From NCBI GenBank assembly GCA_964574815.1, contig CAZNPL010000035.1, forward strand, positions 9,117 to 73,116: DNA of 64,000 nt. The letters are read 5' to 3'. Shown here piece by piece: positions 56,058-64,000 of the stretch (position 1 is the stretch's first letter; every line of letters starts with the position of its first letter). Source of the DNA: CAZNPL01 sp964574815. GTDB lineage: Bacteria; Planctomycetota; Phycisphaerae; UBA1845. The translations under genes and the position numbers were made by a program. Under the pieces are notes generated by a model, which searched no databases, had not been told where the DNA came from, and saw nothing but the letters and a program-made list of their open reading frames with translations.

Positions 56058-56074
56058 GGGTGCCAGTGGCACCC
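56058..56074. repeat. Inverted repeat GGGTGCC-AGT-GGCACCC
   Basis: Seven perfect pairs with a three-base loop. GTGCCAGTGGCACC-like strings are, from general familiarity, frequent in planctomycete intergenic DNA. Confidence 0.45.
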
Positions 56075-56246
56075 GCCTCAACGGTCACGCTCCCTTTGCC
56101 GCCTGGCGGGGTGGCTGGCGCTTGAAAAAGATGCGCTTTGGTGAAAACATCCTGGTTTGCCGGACCGATGTGTCCGTTAGCGGGCCGGTTCGACCGGCCG
56201 CCGGTAAGGGTATCAGCGCAGACGATCGCCGCGGTGGGCGGCGGTG

Positions 56247-57053
56247 ATGGAAACCATGATGACGCCGATCGTTTCGGGCACGACTGTCGACCGCATCGTG
56301 CGCACCTGCGCGATTACGTTGATGGTTGTCTTGTTTTGCGGATGGTTTCTCTATGACGGTCACGTGGCGTGGCCTCGAGAGAACCTGGAGAAGGCGGTCC
56401 AGGCGCTTGAGCCCGTGCCCGATGAACTCCCGGAGATGAACGACGCGGTGACGCCGGCGGCCGCTACCGCGTTGCTGGAGGAGATGGAACAGAAGCGGGG
56501 CACCTCCGAGCGGCTCACCCGGGGGGATGTCGAGAAGCGGTTCGGGGCCCCAGGCTGGGAACAGCGCAAGGACGGCAGGGTCGAACTGTACTATTTCGGG
56601 AGTGCCGGCGCGCTCCGGCTGCAGCTTCGCGGCGAAGTGGTGGCCGACGGGGCCTTTGTGGACGGATACCACGATCACGTCGAGCTCATGACCCAGTTGA
56701 TCTTCGGCTATGCCCTGCTGCCGTTCGCGGCAATCATGCTGATTCAGCTTGTTCGCGTGCTGCGGACTCGGGTGGTGCTGTCGGACGAGGGGCTTCGGAT
56801 CGGGCGGCGGCCGACGATACCGTTCGAGGCGATGACCGGGCTGGATGCGTCGGCGTACCGGGCGAAGGGTTACGTCGTTCTGAAGTACCAGGAGCAGGGG
56901 CGGGAACGGCAGGTGCGTTTGGACTCGTACGTGATTCGGGAGTTCTCGACCATCGTGTCGGAGATCTGCCGGCAGCGGGGATTTGAGAATCCGTTGAAGC
57001 GTGAGAGAGCGGAAGGCGGCCCTTCAGAAGAGAGCGAATCGGCTTCCGCGTAG
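56247..57053 (+). CDS. Membrane protein with C-terminal PH-like domain
   Basis: About 268 residues; ATG 56247 chosen, with 56244 (GTG), 56256 and 56259 (ATG) as alternatives. First hydrophobic helix (CAITLMVVLFCGWFLYDG), a helical linker with a Glu-rich stretch, a small alpha/beta segment (RGDVEKRFGAPGWEQRKDGRVELYYFG), then a second helix (LIFGYALLPFAAIMLIQLV). The end (TRVVLSDEGLRIGRRPTIPFEAMTGLDASAYRAKGYVVLKYQ) reads as a bacterial PH-like domain. Function unknown. It converges with aroK. Confidence 0.72.
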   Translation: METMMTPIVSGTTVDRIVRTCAITLMVVLFCGWFLYDGHVAWPRENLEKAVQALEPVPDELPEMNDAVTPAAATALLEEMEQKRGTSERLTRGDVEKRFGAPGWEQRKDGRVELYYFGSAGALRLQLRGEVVADGAFVDGYHDHVELMTQLIFGYALLPFAAIMLIQLVRVLRTRVVLSDEGLRIGRRPTIPFEAMTGLDASAYRAKGYVVLKYQEQGRERQVRLDSYVIREFSTIVSEICRQRGFENPLKRERAEGGPSEESESASA

Positions 57054-57233
57054 GTCTCGCCCCGGTACCCGGGTTGACGACGGGACTGCACTGGCGGGCA
57101 AGCCGGGAGCCCTCAACACGTGCAAGCCGCCTGTAGTGCCCCCTCCGCCCCAATGGTCTATGGCCACTGCTCGAGAGCAGGGCTGCACTTCAAGCGCAGT
57201 GGCAGACGATCGGTCTTGATTCAAGTCGGCAGG

Positions 57234-57782
57234 TCACTGTTCCCGCGTGGTTCGGGCGGGCCATTGAGAGAGTATTTCGTCGGCAACCTGATTCACCGAG
57301 CGGCTGTCGGTGGCGATTCGCAGGTCCGCCCATCTTTGGTAAAGCGGTTTGCGGCGGGCGAGAACCTGCTCGATCTCGGCGAGCCCGCCATGCAGTGTCA
57401 GGTCCGGACGCGATGAGCCCGAATACTGGTCGGATTGGATGCGCTTCTGCAAGGTCTCCGGCGGGGCGGTCAACCAGACGACGTAGCCGAACTGCCTCAA
57501 ACGCCGCATGATGTCTTCGCTCTCGACCACGCCGCCGCCGGCGCTGATGACGGCGGCGGCGCGGATCGCCTGCTGCACGGCTTGAGACTCCCGTCGGCGG
57601 AATCCGGGTTCGCCCTCGGTCTCGAAGATCTCGGCGATGGTCATGCCGGCAGCCGAGGCGATCAGTTCGTCGGTGTCAACAAATGGCACGTCGAGCCGGG
57701 CGCCAAGGGCGCGGCCGACGCTGGACTTGCCCGAGCCGCGGTAGCCGATGAGCACGATGGAGCCGGACGAACGAACGCTCAT
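57234..57782 (-). CDS. aroK: Shikimate kinase
   Basis: 182 residues, normal length. Walker A is VLIGYRGSGKSSVGRAL, shikimate-binding Asp in FVDTDELI, and the GEPGFRRRESQAV and ISAGGGVV motifs are in place. It phosphorylates shikimate at the 3-OH in aromatic amino-acid synthesis. Its start lies four bases after the aroDE stop, so the two are cotranscribed; this gives three consecutive steps (dehydratase, dehydrogenase, kinase) on one message. Confidence 0.95.
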   Translation of the reverse strand: MSVRSSGSIVLIGYRGSGKSSVGRALGARLDVPFVDTDELIASAAGMTIAEIFETEGEPGFRRRESQAVQQAIRAAAVISAGGGVVESEDIMRRLRQFGYVVWLTAPPETLQKRIQSDQYSGSSRPDLTLHGGLAEIEQVLARRKPLYQRWADLRIATDSRSVNQVADEILSQWPARTTREQ

Positions 57783-57785
57783 ACT

Positions 57786-59354
57786 TTACCTTGTATCGCC
57801 ACCGCCCAGAAGCCAGGCGGTCAGTCGGGCCATCGCCGTCCAGTCGGCCGCCTGCTGCGTCCAGTACTCGAACTGAAAGGCGGCCTGGGCCACGAACATG
57901 GCCGCGCCGGGTATCGTGCGGCAGCCGGCCGCTTTGGCGTCGTGCAGCAGGCGGGTCTCGGCCGGCCGATAGACCGTGTCGAAGACCACGCAATCGGGCC
58001 GCAGGGCGTCGGCGGGCATGGGCGATCCGTCCGCGTCCGGCCACATGCCGACGCTGGTGCAGTTGATCAGCACCTGAGCATCACCGCGTACGCGGTCGTC
58101 CCAGTCCTTCGCGGTGCAACCCAGGTCGGCAGCCAGGCGGTCGGCGCGGCTGCGATCGCGGTTGTAAACGGTGACGTGGGCGCCGCATTCGATCAGGCCG
58201 CAAACGACGGCCCGCGCCGCTCCGCCCGCGCCGAGCAGGTCGACGGTGAGACCGTCGAGTTCTTCCGAAGGGATTTCCATTCCCCGGACCAGGGCCTCCA
58301 AAGCGCCGTCGCCGTCGGTGTTGCAGCCCCAGATTTCGCCTTCCTCGATCCGGAGCGTGTTCACCGCGCCGATGACGTCGGCCGGCGGATCGACGCGGTC
58401 GCCGAGGTAGCGGTGGGCGTGCTCCTTGTGGGGCAGGGTCACGCTGAAGCCGCGGGCGTCGAGCCAGTCGCAGGCGAGGCATTGGTCGAGAAAGGTCGCG
58501 AACGCCTCGTAAGTCGGCTCGACCGGGAACGGCAGATAGACGCCGGGCGCGCCCGACTCTGCGAAGGCCGCGTTGAAGATCGCCGGACTCAGCGAGTGCC
58601 CGACAGGGTGGCCGATCACGCCGTAGACCTCGGTGGCCTCGTCGATGCGGTCCCACTGGAACGTCTCTTTCATTTGAGCGAGCGACAACTGCCCGGGGGC
58701 GGTCTCCTCTCCCTCGTCCAGCGCGCAGTACGACGCGAAAGCACCGAACTTCTTGGCCAGCACGCGGGACGGCAGGCCGTGCTCGCCGAGACAGAAGGCG
58801 ATCATCTCTCGCGGCGAGGATCGCAGCAGTTCGAAGGCCTCGAAGTTCGACAAAACGTCCTCCGCCGGCCAGACGATTTTCAACGCCGCCGCGGCGTCTT
58901 CGGCGGCCATCTCGGCGACGAGTTGCTCGAGGTCGGCCGGGCGCCGTTCGAAATCGTGGTGGGAGAGAATGATCGAGGGGGTCTGCGCGTCGGGTCCCGA
59001 CCCCGTCCGGCGGGCGGTGAGATCATGCCGGGCAAGGGCGGAACCGCGGTCGCCGGCCCAGTCGGCGTATTCGAAGTCGACAAAACCCTGGCCGGGCTCG
59101 CCGGCCGCGAGGAGCAGTTCGACGCGCCGCTCGACGGGCCCCTGGAATCGGCCGCCCTGCGAGACGGGACGGCAGGTCGCGATCCACCGGCCGGTGGGCA
59201 GATCTCGGGCAATCCCGGATACGCCTGCGATCGAGTCCTTCAAAGCGTCGAGCCGGAGCTCGACGGCGTCGGCGCCGCGGCGGAACGCTTCGTCGGCTCG
59301 GGCGAGCATGGTGCCCACGTCGTCGGCGGCGATGGAGGTTACGAGGAGTGTCAT
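57786..59354 (-). CDS. aroDE: Bifunctional 3-dehydroquinate dehydratase (type I)/shikimate dehydrogenase
   Basis: 522 residues. Residues 1-~230 are a type I dehydroquinase: GADAVELRLDAL, the catalytic His in ILSHHDFERRP and the Schiff-base Lys in AALKIVWPAED. From VYGVIGHPVGHSLSPAIFNAAF the AroE half starts, with SVTLPHKEHAHRYL (catalytic Lys), GCNTDGDGAL, the Rossmann motif LLGAGGAARAVVCGL and YNRDRSRADRLA. Fused AroDE occurs in plants and Chlamydiae; here it is a PVC-type arrangement. Follows the PQQ-type dehydrogenase gene after 12 bases on the same strand. Confidence 0.95.
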   Translation of the reverse strand: MTLLVTSIAADDVGTMLARADEAFRRGADAVELRLDALKDSIAGVSGIARDLPTGRWIATCRPVSQGGRFQGPVERRVELLLAAGEPGQGFVDFEYADWAGDRGSALARHDLTARRTGSGPDAQTPSIILSHHDFERRPADLEQLVAEMAAEDAAAALKIVWPAEDVLSNFEAFELLRSSPREMIAFCLGEHGLPSRVLAKKFGAFASYCALDEGEETAPGQLSLAQMKETFQWDRIDEATEVYGVIGHPVGHSLSPAIFNAAFAESGAPGVYLPFPVEPTYEAFATFLDQCLACDWLDARGFSVTLPHKEHAHRYLGDRVDPPADVIGAVNTLRIEEGEIWGCNTDGDGALEALVRGMEIPSEELDGLTVDLLGAGGAARAVVCGLIECGAHVTVYNRDRSRADRLAADLGCTAKDWDDRVRGDAQVLINCTSVGMWPDADGSPMPADALRPDCVVFDTVYRPAETRLLHDAKAAGCRTIPGAAMFVAQAAFQFEYWTQQAADWTAMARLTAWLLGGGDTR

Positions 59355-59366
59355 ACTATTGGCACC

Positions 59367-60896
59367 TTACCGGGACGCTGAATTCAAGTTCCTGATGATG
59401 GCGATCACGTCGAAGAGGTTAACAACGCCATCGCCAAGGGGGCACGGGATCAGATCGACCGCGTCGAACGTGCAGTCTGCCGGGTTTCCGAAGAGCACGT
59501 CGAGCACGCAAAAGACATCCTGCGCATCGACGGCGCCGTCGCCGTTGACGTCAGTGCGGGCGGGGTCGGCGCATTGGCACACATCGAGCAAGCCATCGCC
59601 GTCCGCGTCCGCTTCCGAGCCGTCGGCGAGTTCGCAGCCGTCCTGAACGCCGTTGTTGTTGCAGTCGGTGATCGGTGCGGCGGCGGAGACGATTTTGAAG
59701 ACCTCGCCGTCGTTGAGATCGCAGATGTAGATTTCGCCGTAGGCGTCCAGCCCGAACGATGAGATCGAGCGGATGTCCAGCGTGCCGCCCGGGGCAAGCT
59801 CACTGGTGCGTTCCTGAAAATCGGCCAGCTCCGGTCCGCGAAAGCTCCAGATGCGGCGGCTGCCCCAGTCGGCGAAGAAGTAGGTTCCGTCGAGATCGGG
59901 GATGGCGCACCCCCGGTAGACCTCGCCGCCGGTGATGGAGAAGCCCGCCTCGGCGTGGGAATACTCGTGAATCGGATCGACGAACGACGGATCGTCGCAG
60001 CCGCTCGGCGGATTGAAGCAGTGGGTGCCCTCCTTGCGGCGCCATCCGTAGTTTTCTCCGCCGTCGCTCGTCGCGGGCTGGAAGTTGACCTCCTCCCAGT
60101 CACCCTGGCCGACGTCGGCGATGTAGAGGTCGCCGGTGAGCGAGTCGAAGGCACACCGCCACGGGTTCCGCAGTCCGTAGGCCCAGATTTCGTCGTCGCC
60201 GGTGCGGCCCACGAAGGGGTTGGAGGGCGGGACGGCATAGGGAACTGCCGAGTCCACGTCAATGCGGAGGATCTTGCCGAGCAGGTCGTTCGTGATGGTC
60301 TGCGCGTGGTTGTCAGGATCGCCGACGCCTCCGCCGTCTCCGGTGGCGATGTAGAGGTAGCCATCGTTGGGGCCGAAGCGCATCCAGCCGGCGTTGTGGT
60401 TCAAATCAGGCTGATCGAACGAGAGCACGATGAACTCGCTGTACTCGTCGGCCTCTTCAGAGGTGGCCGGGTCGCCCATGACCGAGAAGCGTGACACCCG
60501 CGTCTCGAAAGTGCTGCCGGGGGTCGTGTAGTTCACATAGAAGTGGCCATTGGCCGCATAATCGGGGTGAAAGGCGAGGCCGAGCAGGCCTTTCTCGAAG
60601 AAGGCTTCTACGCGGTCGGTGATATCGAGGAAGACGGACACCTGGCCTGTCTCGAAATCGAGCGTTTTGATGCGGCCTGCCCGTTCGACGATGAAGATGC
60701 GCCGGAAGTCGCCCGGTGCGTGGGTGACGTAAAGGGGGTTGTCGAGGCCCGATGCGACACGGACGCTGGTCAGGGACGCCGCTTCAGCGGTCGCAACACC
60801 GTCGCACGCCGGGAGGGCGACAAAGGCCGCGAGCGCGAGGGTCCGGATAACGAGCCGCGGCGGGTGGGACGTTCTTCGCATCTTAAGCGTGGTCAT
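59367..60896 (-). CDS. Secreted PQQ-type sugar dehydrogenase (GSDH-like) with dockerin-like tail
   Basis: 509 residues from ATG 60896; upstream frame codons are discarded. Signal segment with a possible lipobox (LALAAFVALPAC). Six-bladed GSDH/sorbosone dehydrogenase propeller: LYVTHAPGDFRRIFIVERAGRI, EKGLLGLAFHPDYAANGHFYVNYT, DLNHNAGWMRFGPNDGYLYIATGDGG, EIWAYGLRNPWRCAFD, YGWRRKEG and GGEVYRGCAIPDLDGTYFFADWGS. Then a CNNNGVQDGCELADGSEADADGDGLLDVC linker (calcium-loop spacer common in planctomycete exoproteins) and two dockerin-like loops (DVNGDGAVDAQDVFCVL; GDGVVNLFDVIAIIRNLN). Oxidises sugars or polyols with PQQ if cofactor is available. Confidence 0.88.
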   Translation of the reverse strand: MTTLKMRRTSHPPRLVIRTLALAAFVALPACDGVATAEAASLTSVRVASGLDNPLYVTHAPGDFRRIFIVERAGRIKTLDFETGQVSVFLDITDRVEAFFEKGLLGLAFHPDYAANGHFYVNYTTPGSTFETRVSRFSVMGDPATSEEADEYSEFIVLSFDQPDLNHNAGWMRFGPNDGYLYIATGDGGGVGDPDNHAQTITNDLLGKILRIDVDSAVPYAVPPSNPFVGRTGDDEIWAYGLRNPWRCAFDSLTGDLYIADVGQGDWEEVNFQPATSDGGENYGWRRKEGTHCFNPPSGCDDPSFVDPIHEYSHAEAGFSITGGEVYRGCAIPDLDGTYFFADWGSRRIWSFRGPELADFQERTSELAPGGTLDIRSISSFGLDAYGEIYICDLNDGEVFKIVSAAAPITDCNNNGVQDGCELADGSEADADGDGLLDVCQCADPARTDVNGDGAVDAQDVFCVLDVLFGNPADCTFDAVDLIPCPLGDGVVNLFDVIAIIRNLNSASR

Positions 60897-61293
60897 GGTC
60901 CCGGAGTGTATGGGGGCGGTTGTGGGGAAGGCAAGGAGGAGGAACGGACAGGGACGTTCATGAGCCTGGCCATCCCCACCTGCGCCACAACAGCAACAAT
61001 GATCCGAGCCGTAACGTAACGGGTACACGGAACGCCGGCTTGACCAGACATGTAGCGTCACCCGTCGCGCGTGGCGCCGATGGCCTCCGCGCTATCAAAT
61101 GGCGGCGTGAACGTGGTCACACGCCGCAGCGACGGCACCCACGCCCCGAAGGGGCGCCTGAGAATAACCCAGCGTATCAGCGCTGGGAATGAACTTATCA
61201 GGCGTACCCCTGCACCGTCAGGCACGCCCTGCTTGACAGGAGGCTGGGATTCGACGCACGATCGCCCGGCGCGGGCGGGGACGCAATTGAGCT
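60897..61293. other. Divergent intergenic region with REP-like hairpin pair
   Basis: 397 bases, no supported gene. Contains the hairpin pair at 61142-61187 (separate entry). Promoters for the flanking genes not identified. Confidence 0.5.
61142..61187. repeat. REP-like element: two adjacent hairpins
   Basis: First stem CGCCCC-GAA-GGGGCG (61142-61156), second stem CCCAGCG-TATCAG-CGCTGGG (61168-61187), with GCCTGAGAATAA-type spacer between. The layout CCGAAGGGGCG..AGAATAAcCCAG..CTGGG matches, from general familiarity, a repetitive intergenic element common in planctomycete genomes. Confidence 0.6.
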
Positions 61294-62892
61294 ATGACTG
61301 AAACAAGTGACATGGCGTCGCCGGGGCGGGTTCACAAGAGGCGGGCGTTCGTCTGGTTGTTTCTCGCCTTGGCGCTGGCGGTTCTGGTCGGGTTTCGATG
61401 GCACGCCTTTTCACTTCCGCTCGAGACGGACGAGTGCAATTACGCGTATATCGGCGGGCGATTGCTGGACGGGGGCCGGCTGTACGTGGACGTATGGGAC
61501 CACCAGCCGCCGGGGGCGTTCGTGCTGTTCGCCGGGGTAATCGCACTGTTCGGGCAGTCGGACATGGCCTTTCGATTGCTGGCCACGGCGTTCTCGGCGG
61601 CGTCGCTGCTGCTGTGCTACGACATCGCTCGCCGCCAAGGCGGCATCGTGGCCGGCTGCCTGGCCGCAGCGGCGTTTGCGATCTGCTCGTCGGACCCGGG
61701 GACGGCCGGCGACGGGTGCAACCGCGAGATCTACATGAACACCCTGGCGCTGGCGGCGGTGGCCGTTCTGGTGGGCGGGGAGCGACTGGGCGCGCGACGG
61801 TTGCTTGCGGGCGGTTTGCTGCTGGGGATCGCATCAACGATCAAAACCGTGATGGCGGCGCCGTGGCTGCTTATGGTGATCTGGGCGGTCGCGCGCCGCT
61901 GGCGCGGCGAGCGGCGCGGGGTCACTGTACTCGAGACCATCGCCTGGATGGGACTCGGGCCGGCGGTTATCTGGGCCGGCGTATTCGCTTATTTCGCGCT
62001 GACTGACCGATGGGAGACGTTCTACGATGCGGTCTTTGCCTACAACATCGGGTACAGCGATATCGAGGAGGGATTCTGGGTCCGGTACGTGAGATTCTTC
62101 CGGCCTTACATCGGGGTGTTCGCCAGTGCCCGGCCACTGTGGGTGGTCGGTGCGGCGGCCGCACCGCTGCTGATCGTCCTGGACCGGCGGCGGTTGCGCC
62201 GCGGCGCCGGGGCGGTGCTGGCTTATGCGTTCGGCAGCTACCAGGCCGTCTGCCTGCCGGGACAGTCCTGGCCTCATTATTACTATCTGCTGGTGCCACC
62301 GATGATCCTGATCGTCGCGGCGCTGGCGGGCGAATTGTGCGAGCGGGCCCGGAGGCCGGCCGGGCGTTGGGCGGTCGGAATCGGCGCAGGGGTGTGGTTG
62401 GCAGCGCTGTTGTTCTATCAGTACGTGCACTATCTGGGCGTCGCGCCGATTCACGTGACGGAGCGGCGGTACGATTATCGCATGCAATGGGGGCGGGCGC
62501 AGGGCGAGCGGGTCGGTGCGGTGACCCAGGAGGGCGACACGGTGTTCGTGTGGGGGCACGACGTGGGGATTTACTATTATTCGGGGCGGCGCTGCGCGTC
62601 GCGCTATACGATGCGGGGGCCGCTGGTGAAGGGCGCTCGCGGATATGAGGAGCGGCGGCGGATACTGATGCGTGAGCTGGAGGCGAACCGCCCGCGGTTG
62701 GTGCTGCTGCTTGCGCCGCAGTTCGCGGAGTTGAGGGAGTTTCTGCAGGCGCATTACGTTTATGCGGGGGCGGACATGGACGATTACGAGCCGGATCAGC
62801 CGATCATGATCGTGCTGATGCACCGGGAGCGGCCGATCGAGCCAGTGGACTGGGACTGGACGGCCCCGCGCCGCAAGCGAGTGGCGAAATGA
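61294..62892 (+). CDS. GT-C membrane glycosyltransferase (family 39-like)
   Basis: 532 residues. About eleven hydrophobic segments. First outer loop has LETDECNYAYIGGRLLDGGRLYVDVWDHQPPGAFVLFAG, with the acidic DE pair of the GT-C fold and the WDHQPPG block of PMT_2-type enzymes. The C-terminal ~130 residues are a soluble domain (DTVFVWGHDVGIYYYSGRRCASRY). It would transfer a sugar from a polyprenyl carrier on the outer membrane face. Its last four bases overlap birA (ATGA). Distinct in sequence from the other GT-C gene at 31.0 kb. Confidence 0.87.
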   Translation: MTETSDMASPGRVHKRRAFVWLFLALALAVLVGFRWHAFSLPLETDECNYAYIGGRLLDGGRLYVDVWDHQPPGAFVLFAGVIALFGQSDMAFRLLATAFSAASLLLCYDIARRQGGIVAGCLAAAAFAICSSDPGTAGDGCNREIYMNTLALAAVAVLVGGERLGARRLLAGGLLLGIASTIKTVMAAPWLLMVIWAVARRWRGERRGVTVLETIAWMGLGPAVIWAGVFAYFALTDRWETFYDAVFAYNIGYSDIEEGFWVRYVRFFRPYIGVFASARPLWVVGAAAAPLLIVLDRRRLRRGAGAVLAYAFGSYQAVCLPGQSWPHYYYLLVPPMILIVAALAGELCERARRPAGRWAVGIGAGVWLAALLFYQYVHYLGVAPIHVTERRYDYRMQWGRAQGERVGAVTQEGDTVFVWGHDVGIYYYSGRRCASRYTMRGPLVKGARGYEERRRILMRELEANRPRLVLLLAPQFAELREFLQAHYVYAGADMDDYEPDQPIMIVLMHRERPIEPVDWDWTAPRRKRVAK

Positions 62893-63707
62893 AAGCGGGC
62901 GTGCTCAACGTTGAACGCGTGCTGGCGGGTCGGCGGCTGCGGCGGGTGGGCCGGTCGATCGAAGTGCTCGAAACGGTCGGCAGCACGAACGAATACGCGC
63001 TTTCTCTTGTTGCGCAAAAGGTGCGCGACGGGCACGTGGTGTTCGCCGAGCATCAGACGGCGGGCAGAGGCCGCCACGGGCGTTCGTGGCACTCGCCGCG
63101 GGGCGCCAGCGTGATGGGGACGGTGCTGCTGATCGAGTCTCCAGAGGGGCCCGTTCCATCGGGCGAGCTGCTCGGTCTGATTGCGGGGATCGCGACGGCG
63201 GACGCGATTCTGGAGGCCACCGGCCTGACGGCGCTGATCGAGTGGCCTAACGACGTGCTGGTCAACGGCCGGAAGGCGGCGGGGGTCCTGGTGGATTCAC
63301 GGGCGGCGGGGGCCGGGCGTCGGGCGTTTGCGGTCGGTGTGGGGATCAACTGCCTGCAGCATCGGAATCATTTTCCTTTGGAACTGCGAAGACGCGCAAC
63401 GTCGCTGGATATGGAGTCCGGCGTGGCGGTGGATCGAGAAGGCGTTGCGGGGGCGCTCCTGGAGCGGCTCGACGCATGGCTGGCCGATGCGGACCGCTGG
63501 TCGCCGGCCGCCGTGCGCGAGGCCTTCATGGCGCGGTCGCTTTCGTTTGGGCAAGCGATTCGGCTGCGGCATCGCGGCGAGGAGTACAGCGGGCACGTGC
63601 TGGACCTGGATCCGTCGGCGTCGCTGGTGGTTCAGCTCGACGTCGGCGAGCGGCGGGTGTTTCCGGCTGCGGGGACGACGGTCGTTCGCGACGAGTCGCG
63701 GGCATAA
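62889..63707 (+). CDS. birA: Biotin-[acetyl-CoA-carboxylase] ligase
   Basis: 272 residues, monofunctional size: the N-terminal DNA-binding domain of E. coli BirA is missing. Biotin and ATP sites are visible as EVLETVGSTNEYAL, TAGRGRHGRSWHSP (glycine-rich loop), IEWPNDVLVNGRKAAGVLVD and a GVGINC motif. A small C-terminal SH3-like domain follows (RLRHRGEEYSGHVLDLDPSASLVVQLD). It joins biotin to acetyl-CoA carboxylase. Start overlaps the glycosyltransferase stop by four bases. Confidence 0.95.
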   Translation: MKAGVLNVERVLAGRRLRRVGRSIEVLETVGSTNEYALSLVAQKVRDGHVVFAEHQTAGRGRHGRSWHSPRGASVMGTVLLIESPEGPVPSGELLGLIAGIATADAILEATGLTALIEWPNDVLVNGRKAAGVLVDSRAAGAGRRAFAVGVGINCLQHRNHFPLELRRRATSLDMESGVAVDREGVAGALLERLDAWLADADRWSPAAVREAFMARSLSFGQAIRLRHRGEEYSGHVLDLDPSASLVVQLDVGERRVFPAAGTTVVRDESRA

Positions 63708-63955
63708 ACTGGAGCGTGACGCCGCGCCGGCTTCACGCGCTGTCCGCTCCCTGACTCTACGGTCGCGGCTCGGAAACGCATGGCTCGCAGCAAGCGGCAC
63801 ACAGGTTCCGAGAATAAGTGGCTTGGCGGAGCGCCAATCGGAGCGTGGCGAGCGCATCCGTTTCCGCGCCTTCAAGGGGCGCGCGGCGACTTCCGATATT
63901 GCTGGTGAGACGAGCTTGTACCCGGCGATGAACCGATAAGCTATTCTAGACCCTG

Positions 63956-63980
63956 ATCAAGCGTGATTGGTTCGCTTGAT
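63956..63980. terminator. Hairpin near right edge, possible terminator
   Basis: ATCAAGCG, 9-base loop, CGCTTGAT: eight perfect pairs. The region is AT-rich compared with the rest of the window. Following bases are TTCAAAAAAG, so the T-run is weak in the plus direction. It may end birA transcription or belong to a gene beyond the window. Confidence 0.4.
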
Positions 63981-64000
63981 TTCAAAAAAGTACTCGAAAT

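Larger units (their letters stand above)
55682..56246. other. Divergent intergenic region with two strong hairpins
   Basis: 565 bases with no supported gene. It holds perfect inverted repeats at 55993-56015 and 56058-56074 (listed separately). Confidence 0.5.

Noticed and set aside
57435..59381. 648-residue plus-strand frame opposite aroDE
   Set aside because: Mirror of a well-supported bifunctional enzyme; composition is that of antisense GC-rich DNA.

Overview
The window looks like chromosomal DNA of a planctomycete (Planctomycetota, probably Phycisphaerae-like). DNA is GC-rich. Pointers to this group are: a GreA with a roughly 570-residue N-terminal extension and an AroD-AroE fusion (both also known in Chlamydiae, so PVC-type traits), an ECF sigma factor of the short Planctomycetes/Acidobacteria type paired with a Ser/Thr kinase carrying TPRs, many secreted proteins with dockerin-like GDVNQDG-type calcium loops or tandem Cys-rich CDDG repeats, one IPTL-CTERM-type tail, and intergenic repeats of the kind common in these genomes. 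The assignment is inference from gene content; no rRNA is present.

Layout. 1-3.0 kb: 3' part of an Rhs/YD-repeat protein with a Hint domain and a possible papain-like tip, a small membrane protein, and a second, broken Rhs segment that collides with the 3' end of a secreted protein gene (2.9-4.0 kb). 4.0-5.4 kb: gene-free, repeat-rich DNA. 5.4-6.3 kb: PAC2-family protein. 6.4-12.5 kb: a flavin/redox cluster with an FeS photolyase, an SDR lacking the usual catalytic Tyr, a small membrane protein, a renalase-like FAD oxidoreductase, a SpoIIE-type phosphatase and a DCC thiol oxidoreductase. 12.7-16.0 kb: an NHL-propeller cytochrome with 18 CxxCH motifs. tRNA-Val and tRNA-Cys follow at 16.2 and 16.8 kb. 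17.2-19.6 kb: lipoprotein with collagen-like and Cys-rich repeats. 19.7-30.5 kb: mixed housekeeping genes (P-loop NTPase, LarC, GreA fusion, AmmeMemoRadiSam enzyme, glutamine synthetase) with small secreted or zinc-ribbon proteins and one frameshifted gene. 31.0-36.5 kb: a surface-glycan set (GT-C transferase, GT4, flippase, beta-propeller protein). 36.7-43.0 kb: two large secreted proteins flanking a thioesterase. 43.3-46.5 kb: kinase/ECF sigma pair, divergent from a three-gene set of secreted proteins (46.8-51.6 kb). 51.7-57.1 kb: prfA, a second SpoIIE-type phosphatase, DUF192 lipoprotein and two conserved unknowns. 57.2-60.9 kb: aroK, aroDE and a secreted PQQ-type sugar dehydrogenase in one leftward run. 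61.3-63.7 kb: a second GT-C transferase overlapping birA.

How it fits together. Much of the window is given to the cell surface: at least eight exported proteins, a glycan-export set, and sigma/kinase/phosphatase genes that could control them. The most unusual single items are the NHL/18-haem cytochrome beside the light/redox cluster, the ECF/kinase pair facing an operon that combines a trypsin-like protease with fibre-like and dockerin-like partners, and the Rhs rearrangement with its possible toxin tip.
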